This document shows positions 16,880 through 25,193 of a stretch of DNA of 42,000 nucleotides, in pieces (within the stretch, counting starts at the first letter, position 1; every line of letters starts with the position of its first letter). This DNA comes from an uncultured Burkholderiales bacterium. Its GTDB lineage: Bacteria; Pseudomonadota; Gammaproteobacteria; Burkholderiales; Burkholderiaceae_C. Location: contig CAIVLE010000116.1 of NCBI GenBank assembly GCA_903906635.1, positions 1-42,000 on the forward strand, written 5' to 3'. The notes beneath the pieces were generated by a model. It was not told the DNA's origin. It did not search any database and was given only the letters and a program-made list of their open reading frames with translations. The translations under genes and the position numbers were made by a program.

Positions 16880-18564
16880 CCCCCACCGCATCGACAGACG
16901 TCCTCATCGTGGGGGGCGGCCCCAGCGGCCTGATGTTGGCCATTGAGTTGGGATGCCGCAACGTGCCCTGCATCTTGGTCGAGCCTCAACTGCTGCCTCC
17001 CGAGCGCCCCAAAGCCAACGCCACCTCCGCACGCACCATGGAGCATTACCGTCGCCGTGGTTTTGCTGACCAAGTGCGCAGCGTGGGCATGGCCGCAGAC
17101 TATCCCCAAGACGTGATGTATTGCACCCGATTGGCAGGCAAAGAACTGGCACGATTTCGCATCCCCAGTCGCGCGCAAGCGGCGCAGCAAAGCGCCTTTG
17201 GGGACTATGGCGAAGCCGCTTGGCCTACCCCAGAGTTGCCGCACCGGGGTCAGCAGATGTACATCGAGCCGATCTTGCGCCAACAACTCACGCGCTACCC
17301 CAGCGTGATCACACGCTACGGGTGGCAAGTGGATCAAGTGTGCGACGGCACCCAGCATGCGAGCGTGGTTCTCACCGAAGTGGCCACCCAGCGCACCCAA
17401 GCGCTACAAGCGCGGTTTGTGGTGGGATGCGACGGACCTCGCAGCATCGTGCGCCACACCATGGGCACCAGCTACGAAGGAGCCAGCCAAGAGCAACGTG
17501 ATTATTTTGGCGGGCAGATGCTGTCGATCCACTTTCGCGCGCCCGGTTTGTACCTAGCCTTGGCCAAAGGTCCCCTGGCCCAGCCGGCTTGGCAGAGCTG
17601 GATCATGAACCCACAACTGCGCGGTATCTTGGTGGCCATCAACGGCATCGATGAGTTTGGCATGGGCATTCAACTCAAACCCGGTCAAGGCATTGACGAT
17701 GTCAATGTCGATGCCACCTTGCGAGCGCTCACGGGCTTAGACAGCGTGCCGTTTGACTACGAGGTGTTGCACAAAAGCAGTTGGACTGCGGGCTTTATGT
17801 TGGTGGCCGAGCAGTTCCAAACCGGACGCTTGTTCATTGCAGGAGACGCCGCCCATTTGTTCACCCCCACCGGTGGCATGGGTTACAACACCAGCATCGA
17901 CGATGCTGTGAACTTGGGCTGGAAGCTCGCGGCTGTGGTGCAGGGCTGGGCCCCCGAGTCCCTGTTGCACACCTACTTTGAAGAACGCCACCCCATCGCC
18001 AAGCGCAACACACAGTTTGCGCGCCTCATGGCAGAAAGCATCGGGCGCATGCCTATCGCGGCATCGCTGGAGCAAGACACCGTGCAGGGTGAACAGGCCC
18101 GAGTCGCTTTGGCCGATGCCGTGCGCGCCCATGCCCATGCGGAGTTCAACATTCCAGGCTTACAGCTGGGGCTGCGCTACCAAAGCCGTATCGTGGCGCG
18201 TGAAACTGGCCAGGCCCCGCCCGATGCCCCCAATGTCTATGTCCCCAGTGGGTTTGCGGGATGCCGCGCACCGTTTGTCAAACTCGCAGACGGCAGGTGG
18301 CTGCCCGACTTATTTGGCAGGGACTTCACGGTGTTGGCCTTGGGCGAGCAGTCCGAAGAAGACACCTGGGTGGAGTCAGCCAGGGCACTCAAGGTGCCCC
18401 TGACGGTGGTGCACCAACAAGACGCGGCAGCGCGCGCGCTGTACGGGGCTGATTGGGTGCTGGTTCGTCCCGATCACCATGTGGCTTGGCGTGGCAACAG
18501 CGCACAGCAGGCCTCAGCCGTGCTGGCCCATGCTGCGGGTCTGCAGGCGGGTGAGGTGTTGTAG
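16876..18564 (+). CDS. FAD-dependent phenol/aromatic hydroxylase (PheA/TfdB-like)
   Basis: 562 residues. The Rossmann start is VLIVGGGPSGLMLAIELG, then RPKANATSARTMEHYRRRG (typical of this group), the DG motif GCDGPRSIVRHTMG, and the FAD motif RLFIAGDAAHLFTPTGGMGYNTSIDDAVNLGWKL. The C-terminal 120 residues form the thioredoxin-like domain of phenol-hydroxylase-type enzymes, ending VLVRPDHHVAWRG. The reaction is NAD(P)H- and O2-dependent ring hydroxylation in the cytoplasm. It is the last gene of a three-gene plus-strand unit with an ABC binding protein and an MFS carrier. Its stop is 1 base from the stop of the convergent thioesterase gene. Confidence 0.88.
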   Translation: MTPTASTDVLIVGGGPSGLMLAIELGCRNVPCILVEPQLLPPERPKANATSARTMEHYRRRGFADQVRSVGMAADYPQDVMYCTRLAGKELARFRIPSRAQAAQQSAFGDYGEAAWPTPELPHRGQQMYIEPILRQQLTRYPSVITRYGWQVDQVCDGTQHASVVLTEVATQRTQALQARFVVGCDGPRSIVRHTMGTSYEGASQEQRDYFGGQMLSIHFRAPGLYLALAKGPLAQPAWQSWIMNPQLRGILVAINGIDEFGMGIQLKPGQGIDDVNVDATLRALTGLDSVPFDYEVLHKSSWTAGFMLVAEQFQTGRLFIAGDAAHLFTPTGGMGYNTSIDDAVNLGWKLAAVVQGWAPESLLHTYFEERHPIAKRNTQFARLMAESIGRMPIAASLEQDTVQGEQARVALADAVRAHAHAEFNIPGLQLGLRYQSRIVARETGQAPPDAPNVYVPSGFAGCRAPFVKLADGRWLPDLFGRDFTVLALGEQSEEDTWVESARALKVPLTVVHQQDAAARALYGADWVLVRPDHHVAWRGNSAQQASAVLAHAAGLQAGEVL

Positions 18565-18565
18565 A

Positions 18566-19030
18566 TCAGGCGGTGAAGCGTTGCAGCTGAGTCAGCATGG
18601 GGCCTGGAATGGGCACCCGCTCGCGCACCTCTCGGCTGATGCAAATGGGTGAAAAGCGCCCCGTGAAAATACGCCGTCCATCGACTTGCTTGGCCTCGAC
18701 GTGGATGTCGTAGCTGTGCGCACGGATGTGGGAGACCGTGCAGTGCATGTCAAACTCATCTTCGGGCCACAGCGCACCATGGAACGTCAAGTCCATGCCC
18801 TTGCAAGGCGTGTCTACACCCAGCGTTTTGATCCATTCAAAGTAACGGCCTTCGCCCAACTCAGCAAAAAAATAGCTCGCAGCGATCAGCAAGTACTCGC
18901 TGAACTTACCGGTGTAGACCACGCCTGCAGGGTCGCAGTCGGCCCAGCGCACGCGCTTGCGCACCACCAAGGGGTGGCGCGAGACCACACTTTCGTAGGT
19001 TGACACATGGGGGGCGCTGTCAGCGTGCAT
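18566..19030 (-). CDS. Hotdog acyl-CoA thioesterase, 4-hydroxybenzoyl-CoA thioesterase-like
   Basis: 154 residues. The active-site segment VRWADCDPAGVVYTGKFSEYL matches the GDCDPAGIV signature of 4-hydroxybenzoyl-CoA thioesterase, with D33 at the position of its catalytic Asp17. It probably hydrolyses an aryl-CoA thioester. It is the last gene of the seven-gene minus operon and overlaps the hydroxylase gene by 11 bases, consistent with releasing the hydroxylated acid straight after the hydroxylase step. Confidence 0.87.
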   Translation of the reverse strand: MHADSAPHVSTYESVVSRHPLVVRKRVRWADCDPAGVVYTGKFSEYLLIAASYFFAELGEGRYFEWIKTLGVDTPCKGMDLTFHGALWPEDEFDMHCTVSHIRAHSYDIHVEAKQVDGRRIFTGRFSPICISREVRERVPIPGPMLTQLQRFTA

Positions 19031-20237
19031 GGACAGCCTCTAAGGGTTCAGCGTCTGTCAACGCCCTGTGCGTCAAGCCCTCGCGTTGAAATTGCGCAAA
19101 CAACTCGGGGTATTGCTGCTGCAAGCGTTCTTCGCTCAAGCGACCGGTGCGGGTCATGAACGCGTGAATGAAACCATAGGGGGTATAGCGTCGCATCCAC
19201 TCACCAAAGTGCTCGTACCACAGGTAGGACTTGCGTGAGGCGTTCAAGAGTTTGTCTTTGGCCGGACCGCGTGTCTGGGCAAAGTGCGCTAAGCGCGCCA
19301 AGGCGCTTTGATCGGGCTCGCCTGCAGCCACCGGTGCGGTCAAAGCATCGGCCAGCGCAATCGCGTCTTCCATGGCGATGCGCGTGCCTGAACCAATCGA
19401 GAAGTGGGCTGTGGTGTGTGCGTCGCCTATCAACACATGCTTGCCCACCGACCAGTGCGTGTTTTGCGTCACGGGGAATTGCCGCCAGTTGGAATGGTTG
19501 GAGATCAGGGGCTGCCCATCTAGCTCAGACGCAAACACCTGCTCAAACACCTCTTGGCGTTGCTCGTTGCTCATGGCTTGCATCCCTAAGGTGCGCCAGG
19601 TGGCGTCGTCGCACTCCGCCACGAAGGTGCTGGCCGAGCTGCTGTAGGGGTAGTAATGGGCCACAAACGAGCCGCCACGCCACTCTCGAAACACCAAGGC
19701 CGATTTGGTGAACACGCGCGCAGTGCCGTACCACGCAAAGTGATTGGTCAGAAATGACTTGGTGGTGCCAAACTCATTTTCAAAGGCGGCACGCACCACG
19801 GAGTTCACGCCATCGGCACCGACCACCACGTCGGCATCGGCCAAGCCATGCTCAGTGAGTTCGTCGGGGTGTTCGATGCGCACGCCAAAACGCACCTCCA
19901 CACCCGCCTCTTGGGCGGTGCGTTGCAGCACATGGAGCAAATCGATGCGGGCAATGGCCCCTCCTTTAGCGGGGTGTTGAATGTCAATCGGATGGTGTTG
20001 CACTTCGATGGTTTGAACCCCATTGAAATTCATCTTCTCAATCAAGTGCTCAAACACCTGTGGGTCGGCTGCTTGCAAACGGTTGAGGCCAGAGTCAGCC
20101 AACACCACACCAAACCCAAAGGTTGAGTCGGCGCTGTTTTGTTCAATCACGCTCACAGACCAGTCGGGTTGTCGGCGTTTGAGCAAGATGGCCAGGTACA
20201 GCCCTGAGGGGCCACCGCCCACGATGGCGACTTTCAT
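19020..20237 (-). CDS. FAD monooxygenase, salicylyl-CoA 5-hydroxylase-like
   Basis: 405 residues. It opens MKVAIVGGGPSGLYLAILLK and continues SADSTFGFGVVLADSGLNRL, the DTFGxGVV pattern typical of the salicylyl-CoA 5-hydroxylase and 2-aminobenzoyl-CoA monooxygenase N-domain group. The DG motif is VVGADGVNSVVR; the FAD motif is HVLIGDAHTTAHFSIGSGTR. Enzymes of this group hydroxylate aryl-CoA thioesters using NAD(P)H and O2. A C-terminal helical tail carries YTPYGFIHAFMTRTGRLS. Flanked by a thioesterase (11-base overlap) and, two genes upstream, by an aryl-acid ligase in the same operon, the acyl-CoA reading is well supported by context. Confidence 0.85.
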   Translation of the reverse strand: MKVAIVGGGPSGLYLAILLKRRQPDWSVSVIEQNSADSTFGFGVVLADSGLNRLQAADPQVFEHLIEKMNFNGVQTIEVQHHPIDIQHPAKGGAIARIDLLHVLQRTAQEAGVEVRFGVRIEHPDELTEHGLADADVVVGADGVNSVVRAAFENEFGTTKSFLTNHFAWYGTARVFTKSALVFREWRGGSFVAHYYPYSSSASTFVAECDDATWRTLGMQAMSNEQRQEVFEQVFASELDGQPLISNHSNWRQFPVTQNTHWSVGKHVLIGDAHTTAHFSIGSGTRIAMEDAIALADALTAPVAAGEPDQSALARLAHFAQTRGPAKDKLLNASRKSYLWYEHFGEWMRRYTPYGFIHAFMTRTGRLSEERLQQQYPELFAQFQREGLTHRALTDAEPLEAVHAR

Positions 20238-20488
20238 GCGGCGCTCTCGACAATAGTCAGCACATCGTTGTCAAAGTGGGTGATCTGTCCGACCAAGCCC
20301 CCGGTCAACGCCCCATGCCACACCGCGGGCTTGAAGCCTAGGGTTTTGCGCTTCAAGCTGATTTGCTGCGGCGCGCGGATGCGCCAATATCCTAGCCGTG
20401 GACCATCGACTTGGTACTCGGGTACTTCGCGCGCATGCGCCACCAAGGGCAAAAACTCTTCTACATTGAGGACAAATATCGTGGGCAT
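20234..20488 (-). CDS. Small conserved-looking protein of unknown function in the aryl-CoA operon
   Basis: 84 residues; family not recognised. It begins MPTIFVLNVEEFLPLVAHAR and ends in a FDNDVLTIVE segment, with a basic centre (SLKRKTLGFKP) and one Trp-His pair. There is no signal peptide, membrane segment or Cys. Its ATG overlaps the preceding VOC stop by one base (TGATG) and its own stop overlaps the hydroxylase ATG (ATGA), so it is coupled on both sides, strong evidence that it is translated. A TTG three bases upstream is an alternative start. It could be a small subunit or partner of the VOC dioxygenase or the hydroxylase; this is inference only. Confidence 0.7.
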   Translation of the reverse strand: MPTIFVLNVEEFLPLVAHAREVPEYQVDGPRLGYWRIRAPQQISLKRKTLGFKPAVWHGALTGGLVGQITHFDNDVLTIVESAA

Positions 20489-21108
20489 CAATGGGACTCC
20501 TGGGCCTGCTCAAACGCCTGGGCCAAGGCGACGCCCTTTTTCAGCCAGACTTGGTCGATCTTTTCAAACGGCTGCTGGGCTTGCTCCAGGTCCATTCCAG
20601 CTTGCAGGGTGCGGGCAGCGTCTTGAATGTCAACCGCTTCAAACGGTCGAACTTGCCAAGTGATCTCCAGCGAATAGCCATTGGGGTCGTTGAAGTAAAT
20701 CGACTCAATCACTTCATGACGAATTTGGTACTTGACCTCAATGCCAGCGGCTTCGATCTTGGCGCGGCACTCCAACAAGGCTTCGCGTGTGTCCACGCGC
20801 CATGCTGTGTGCGAGGCGCGGTATCGGTAGTCATCGTGCACCGTCACAAAGTCGGGTGGCGTGGTGCCGATGTAGTAAAAAAACGCGATCGTGCTGTGGT
20901 TGCCGCTGTCAAAAAAGAAGTGCAAAAAGTCAGCATGGTCTTCTGGGCCCCAGCCGCGCGCTGAAATGGCATGCACCAGCGGCAGCCCCAACAAGTCACG
21001 GTAAAAGTGCACGGTTTCAGTCAACTTCCAGGTCGGGCGTGCCGTGTGGTGCACGCCCGCAATGGGAATGGGCTGACGGGTTGGGGTGGCTGAGGGGATG
21101 GTGGTCAT
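20488..21108 (-). CDS. Single-module VOC protein, putative ring-cleavage dioxygenase
   Basis: 206 residues from the ATG at 21108. A TTG at 21129 overlapping the ligase stop is possible, but no ribosome-binding site supports it, whereas agagaa precedes the ATG. A full metal triad is present: H20 or H21 (GVHHTA), H100 (ASHTAW) and E148 (SLEITW), with the catalytic-pocket segment YFNDPNGYSLEI. Such one-module proteins include extradiol dioxygenases, glyoxalases and isomerases. It lies between the aryl-acid ligase and the 84-aa gene in the operon, where gentisate-type pathways normally place a cupin dioxygenase, so ring cleavage is the favoured role. Confidence 0.82.
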   Translation of the reverse strand: MTTIPSATPTRQPIPIAGVHHTARPTWKLTETVHFYRDLLGLPLVHAISARGWGPEDHADFLHFFFDSGNHSTIAFFYYIGTTPPDFVTVHDDYRYRASHTAWRVDTREALLECRAKIEAAGIEVKYQIRHEVIESIYFNDPNGYSLEITWQVRPFEAVDIQDAARTLQAGMDLEQAQQPFEKIDQVWLKKGVALAQAFEQAQESH

Positions 21109-21125
21109 CGGCGTGTTCTCTGGTG

Positions 21126-22811
21126 TCAAGGCGAGTTTTTTTCAATTTGGAGCTTGTTGGCAATCAAGGTTCGCAGGGCGGGCTTGTTGAGTTTGGATGC
21201 GTTGGTGAGGGGGAACTCTTGCAGCACTTCGATGCGTTCCGGCCATTTGAATTTGGCCATACCTGTCTCTTCTAAAAAGCGGCCCAGTTCTGCCGTGGTG
21301 GGCGCCACAGCGCCGTCGCGCAACGTGACGAAGGCGCAGATGCGCTCGCCGTAGACCTTGTCGGGCATGCCCACGATGGCCGTGGCCGAGATGGCCGGGT
21401 GGCGGTTGACTTGCAACTCCACCTCCTCGCAGTTGACCTTTTCGCCCGCGCGGTCCACCACGTCTTTGGTGCGACCGCGGAACTGGTAGTAGCGCTTGCC
21501 GTCAATGTCTCTAAACAACATCAAGTCGCCCGAGCGGTAAAAGCCCTGGCTCGTGAAGGCCTGAGCATCGCGCTCCGGGGCGTCGTAATAGCCGTGGATG
21601 GTGTAGGGCCCAGCAAACGCACATTCGCCTTCGACACCGGGTTGTTCAATTTCCTCTTCGCTGCCAATTTTGAACAACTTGACTTGGTCAAATGGCGACA
21701 CCGGGGCACCCACCATGGTGTCGCGCACCTCTTGCGGATCGCTGTCTTGCGTGAGCATGATCACGCCCTCAGTCATGCCAAAGATGTGATACACGGGTGC
21801 ACCCAACAGGTCGCGCAAGGCCGGGGCGTTGTTGGCGCTGATGACCCCTCGCAGGCTGCCTAAGGGCAACGCGCCCGATTGAACCGCGGGTTTGAGCTTC
21901 TCCACCAAAGGCCCAGCCATCACGGTCCAGGTGGGTTCGCAGCGCTTGAAAATATCGCCCAAGGCCTCAGGCGCCAAACTGGTGGCGATGGCCACGTTGC
22001 CCCCGGTCAATAAAAACGGACCGAAACAGCACCCCATGTTGAGGTTGTGCATCATGGGCATGGGCATGAACAACACGTCGTCGCTGCGGTAGCCGTTCCA
22101 AGCCGCAACCGAGCGCATGTTGTAGATGTATTCGTTGTGAAACCGCGGAATGATTTTGGGCACGCCAGTGGTGCCGCCAGACAGCTGAAACACCGCCACT
22201 TGAAACGGGTCGCGCGGTACTTGAGCAAGCAATGCGCGGGCGCTCTCTTGGGTGATTGATTCGATCAGGTTTTGTAAATGTTGGGCCTGCCCGCGCTGCG
22301 TGCCACGGGCTTGCACGATGCCCGCCAGCGTGGGCACCACGGCTTGCATACGCTGGGCAAATGCCACATCGTCAAACTTGGGGTCATCGCCTTGCACAAA
22401 CATCAGCCGCGCTTTGGCATGGTTTCCCAAGTAGCCAATCTCAAGCTCTCGGTGCGCGGCCAGGGTGCAGATGGGAATCAAGCCTGCTTTGAGGCAGGCG
22501 ATGAAGCCCACCACCAGCTCGTTGCAGTTGCCGATCTGAAAAATCACCCGGTCCAAGGGCGCAAACCCCATCTGGATGAACGCACCGGCCAAGCGGTCGG
22601 TCATCTCTTGCAGCTGGGCGTAACTCACGCTGCCCTCGCTGCCGCTGAGTGCGGTGCGCTTGGCGTGCTGATCAAACGAGGCGCTGAACGCCTGGTCCAT
22701 GGTCTCGTGGGTCAATGCGCCGGCATCGACATAGCGGCGCAAGTCGGCTTGTGGGGCATAGACCACCCCCGGCATGGGGTGGCGAACTTGGTATTGGCGT
22801 GTGGTCAGCAT
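21126..22811 (-). CDS. Aryl-acid adenylate/CoA ligase, DhbE/SdgA family
   Basis: 561 residues of the ANL superfamily. The P-loop is FQLSGGTTGVPKIIPRFHNE, followed by A8-type GFYRSGDL and the catalytic-Lys region NASKLNKPALR. The whole sequence tracks 2,3-dihydroxybenzoate-AMP ligase (for example GPYTIHGYY and RAGEKVNCEEVE). In the pocket, PMMHN places Asn where DhbE uses Asn235 for the 2-hydroxyl. My alignment puts Cys at the DhbE Ser240 position, a change that I recall as typical of salicylate activators. So the substrate is probably a 2-hydroxyaryl acid. With no NRPS or siderophore genes here, a catabolic CoA ligase is preferred over siderophore assembly. Confidence 0.87.
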   Translation of the reverse strand: MLTTRQYQVRHPMPGVVYAPQADLRRYVDAGALTHETMDQAFSASFDQHAKRTALSGSEGSVSYAQLQEMTDRLAGAFIQMGFAPLDRVIFQIGNCNELVVGFIACLKAGLIPICTLAAHRELEIGYLGNHAKARLMFVQGDDPKFDDVAFAQRMQAVVPTLAGIVQARGTQRGQAQHLQNLIESITQESARALLAQVPRDPFQVAVFQLSGGTTGVPKIIPRFHNEYIYNMRSVAAWNGYRSDDVLFMPMPMMHNLNMGCCFGPFLLTGGNVAIATSLAPEALGDIFKRCEPTWTVMAGPLVEKLKPAVQSGALPLGSLRGVISANNAPALRDLLGAPVYHIFGMTEGVIMLTQDSDPQEVRDTMVGAPVSPFDQVKLFKIGSEEEIEQPGVEGECAFAGPYTIHGYYDAPERDAQAFTSQGFYRSGDLMLFRDIDGKRYYQFRGRTKDVVDRAGEKVNCEEVELQVNRHPAISATAIVGMPDKVYGERICAFVTLRDGAVAPTTAELGRFLEETGMAKFKWPERIEVLQEFPLTNASKLNKPALRTLIANKLQIEKNSP

Positions 22812-22847
22812 GGGGTGAGGTGTGTGTTGCAGCAGTGCGTCTTGGGC

Positions 22848-23825
22848 TCACTCAGGCTTCATGCCTAGCGTGCGGATGACGCCACCAAACAATTCCCTTT
22901 CGCTTTTGACAAAGCGCTGGGCATCGGCCACCGAGCCGGGGGTGGCGTAGGTGCCAAAGTCGCGGAACTTGGCCAATACATCGGGTTGCTGCATGGCCAC
23001 ATTGATGTCGTTGTTGAGTCGCTGCAAGATGGCCGCAGGCGTGCCTTTGGGGGCCTGAAAGCTGAACCAACCGCTGATGTTCAAGCCTGGAATGGTTTTA
23101 TTGGCCAGGGGAATGCTCTCCAAGCCTGGCAATTCGGACTCGGCCGCTACCGCCAGCGCACGCAATCTTCCGGACTTGACCAATTGAATCAGTGGGCCTG
23201 TGCCGTCCACATACATGGCGATGTCACCGTTGACGACGGATTGAATGCCTTGTGAAGTGTTGGCAAAGGAGACTTGCTGGAACTGAACATTCGATTTGAT
23301 GCCCGCCACTTCCGCGGCCAAATGCGGGATGGATGTTCGGGTGGGGTTGCCGATGGCAATTTGGTCGGGCTTGGCTTTGGCCATGGCAATGGCATCGGCC
23401 AAGTTTTTGGCGGGGTTGCTCGCGTTGGTGACAAACAGCATCGGTGTTTTGCCTGCGATGGCAAAGGTCTCAAAGTCGCGTTCTATGTCGTAGGTGGCTT
23501 CTTTGTAAGTGACTGGCGTGACCACTACCACAGCGGCTTGGTTCAAGCCAATGGTGTAACCGTCGGCGGGCGCTGCTTTGAGCAAGTTCATGGCCACAAT
23601 GCCGCCCGCGCCGGGCTTGTTGTCGACCACGATGGATTGGCCCAGGCTCGCGGTGAGTTTGTCGCCAATGATGCGGGCCGCCAAGTCAGGCGCGCTGCCC
23701 GCGGGTGCAGGCACGATCAAGCGGATCGATTTTTGGGGCCAAGCGCCGGTTTGTGACCAACTGCAAAGCGCTGCAGCACCCAGGCACGTGGCCAGCAGGG
23801 TGCGAGAGAGGTGTTTCAAAAGCAT
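22848..23825 (-). CDS. Bug-family solute-binding protein of the aryl-CoA operon
   Basis: 325 residues. Signal peptide LLKHLSRTLLATCLGAAALC with cleavage near SWSQ, then WPQKSIRLIVPAPAGSAPDLAARIIGDKL. A ggag ribosome-binding site precedes the ATG at 23825. It is separated by 36 bases from both the upstream hydrolase and the downstream ligase, so it is an internal operon gene. Its ligand is probably the acid activated by the ligase. No TctA/B membrane genes occur in the operon. Confidence 0.9.
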   Translation of the reverse strand: MLLKHLSRTLLATCLGAAALCSWSQTGAWPQKSIRLIVPAPAGSAPDLAARIIGDKLTASLGQSIVVDNKPGAGGIVAMNLLKAAPADGYTIGLNQAAVVVVTPVTYKEATYDIERDFETFAIAGKTPMLFVTNASNPAKNLADAIAMAKAKPDQIAIGNPTRTSIPHLAAEVAGIKSNVQFQQVSFANTSQGIQSVVNGDIAMYVDGTGPLIQLVKSGRLRALAVAAESELPGLESIPLANKTIPGLNISGWFSFQAPKGTPAAILQRLNNDINVAMQQPDVLAKFRDFGTYATPGSVADAQRFVKSERELFGGVIRTLGMKPE

Positions 23826-23861
23826 GGGGTGTCTCCGGAGTCGTTGTTGTGATTTGAAAAT

Positions 23862-25112
23862 TCAGCGCGCTTCGTGCAGCCACTGCTGGACCAAACGTCC
23901 GGCCAAGACTTGTCCGGTCTCTTCCCCCTCGGCCAATGCTTGGCCGTGGTGGTTGCCGCGCACGCGTTCGCGCCTCTTGTGGGAGGTGCCGATGGATGCG
24001 TAGATGGCTGCCATGTCAGATGGAAATGCCGCTTGGTCCCCGGTGTACTCAATCACCAGAGAGGGGACCTCAATCTCAGGGCCACATTTCTCGAAACTCG
24101 CGTTGGAGCTGATGCCCGACCAAGTGGACAACCAAGACTCTGCGGTGACCATGCGGGCAAAACCCACGCTGCCCCAATTGGAGGCAAAGGGGTCACGCCC
24201 CCACAAGCCACCCACCACACGGTCAGAGGGGTCGAGTGACAAGTCCCAGCAGCGCAAGTCAGCATCGGTGCGCCAAATGGCGGTGATGGGCGTGTGGGCG
24301 GCCAGTCGTTGGGTGTGTAGCGACGTGTCGCCGTCTTTGATTTTTTTGCGCGCCTGCGCGCGCGTGGCCAAGATGGCACGTGCATGGGCGTCCAAGCGCT
24401 CGACGCGCGCGTGCTGTGCGGCACGGTAGCGGCTCACAAACTCAGGGCTGTAGCGGGATGAGGCGGGCGGCGTGACAAACCCGTTGTGGGTGTCGAACGG
24501 GTCAAGCGTTGGATCCACCGACAAGGGGTCGTGCTCGTCGCTGACCGAAGGGTCGATGCCGTTCATCAGCAACTTGCCTTGACCGGGGTGGGGCGAGACA
24601 AAAATCAAGTCATCCGGGGCGGGCATATTGGCCCCCGCCAGGTCCACCGGGCGTCCACCTGGTGTGCGTGCTATGCGTTGCTCGGGGGCGCGCAAGGCCT
24701 GCTGGGTGTAAAAGGCATACAAGCCCGCACCGCCGGAGTTGCCCAACAACACAATGCGCTCAAACCCCAGGCTGCGCAAATGCGCCATGCTGGCGGCCAC
24801 GTCCAGCAGGGCCAGCTCATGCTCCAAGCGCAAGTCGTTGCCAATCGAGCGGGGCGCTTGCACATAGGCGGCACAACCCGCGTCCAGCACATCGGGTACC
24901 AAGTAAGGCGTGCCTGTGAACTCGCGTGGGTGCATCAAACACACCACGGTTTTTTCGTGCCCCGTTTGCGCGTACAGCAAACCCAGTGTGCGCTGGTTGT
25001 CCGCAGTGTGCAGACTGTATGGGCGGGTGGTGAAAGGCCGGTCCATGCGTTGAGGGTTCCAGCCTGCGCCTCGCAAGCCAGCGGTGACTTTGCCCTTAGG
25101 GGTCTGACTCAT
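23862..25112 (-). CDS. Large alpha/beta hydrolase, first gene of the TetR-controlled operon
   Basis: 416 residues, no signal peptide. The nucleophile elbow is LLGNSGGAGLYAF with Ser126 in G-N-S-G-G; an acid is likely in EYTGDQAAFPSD near residue 360 and the catalytic His in GNHHGQ near 385. A long insertion between about 150 and 300 (Asp/Ser rich, then basic) makes it larger than typical hydrolases of this fold. It may release the aromatic acid from an ester or amide before uptake or activation. It is divergent from the TetR gene across an 81-base spacer, and is the operon's first gene, so it shares the putative operator. Confidence 0.75.
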   Translation of the reverse strand: MSQTPKGKVTAGLRGAGWNPQRMDRPFTTRPYSLHTADNQRTLGLLYAQTGHEKTVVCLMHPREFTGTPYLVPDVLDAGCAAYVQAPRSIGNDLRLEHELALLDVAASMAHLRSLGFERIVLLGNSGGAGLYAFYTQQALRAPEQRIARTPGGRPVDLAGANMPAPDDLIFVSPHPGQGKLLMNGIDPSVSDEHDPLSVDPTLDPFDTHNGFVTPPASSRYSPEFVSRYRAAQHARVERLDAHARAILATRAQARKKIKDGDTSLHTQRLAAHTPITAIWRTDADLRCWDLSLDPSDRVVGGLWGRDPFASNWGSVGFARMVTAESWLSTWSGISSNASFEKCGPEIEVPSLVIEYTGDQAAFPSDMAAIYASIGTSHKRRERVRGNHHGQALAEGEETGQVLAGRLVQQWLHEAR

Positions 25113-25139
25113 AGCGGCGTCTTACAATTAATTTAGATG

Positions 25140-25161
25140 GTCTCAATTAAACTATTGAGAC
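25140..25161. promoter_or_regulatory. Perfect inverted repeat, candidate TetR operator
   Basis: Arms GTCTCAAT (25140-25147) and ATTGAGAC (25154-25161) are perfect complements around the 6-base spacer taaact. The repeat sits in the 81-base gap between the divergent hydrolase operon and the TetR gene. On the minus strand a weak -35/-10 pair (TTGAGA, 16 bases, TAAGAC) overlaps the left arm, so binding would block the operon promoter. Size and symmetry suit a TetR dimer. Confidence 0.7.
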
Positions 25162-25193
25162 AGTCACAAATAAATCAAGAAAAACCCTGATCG

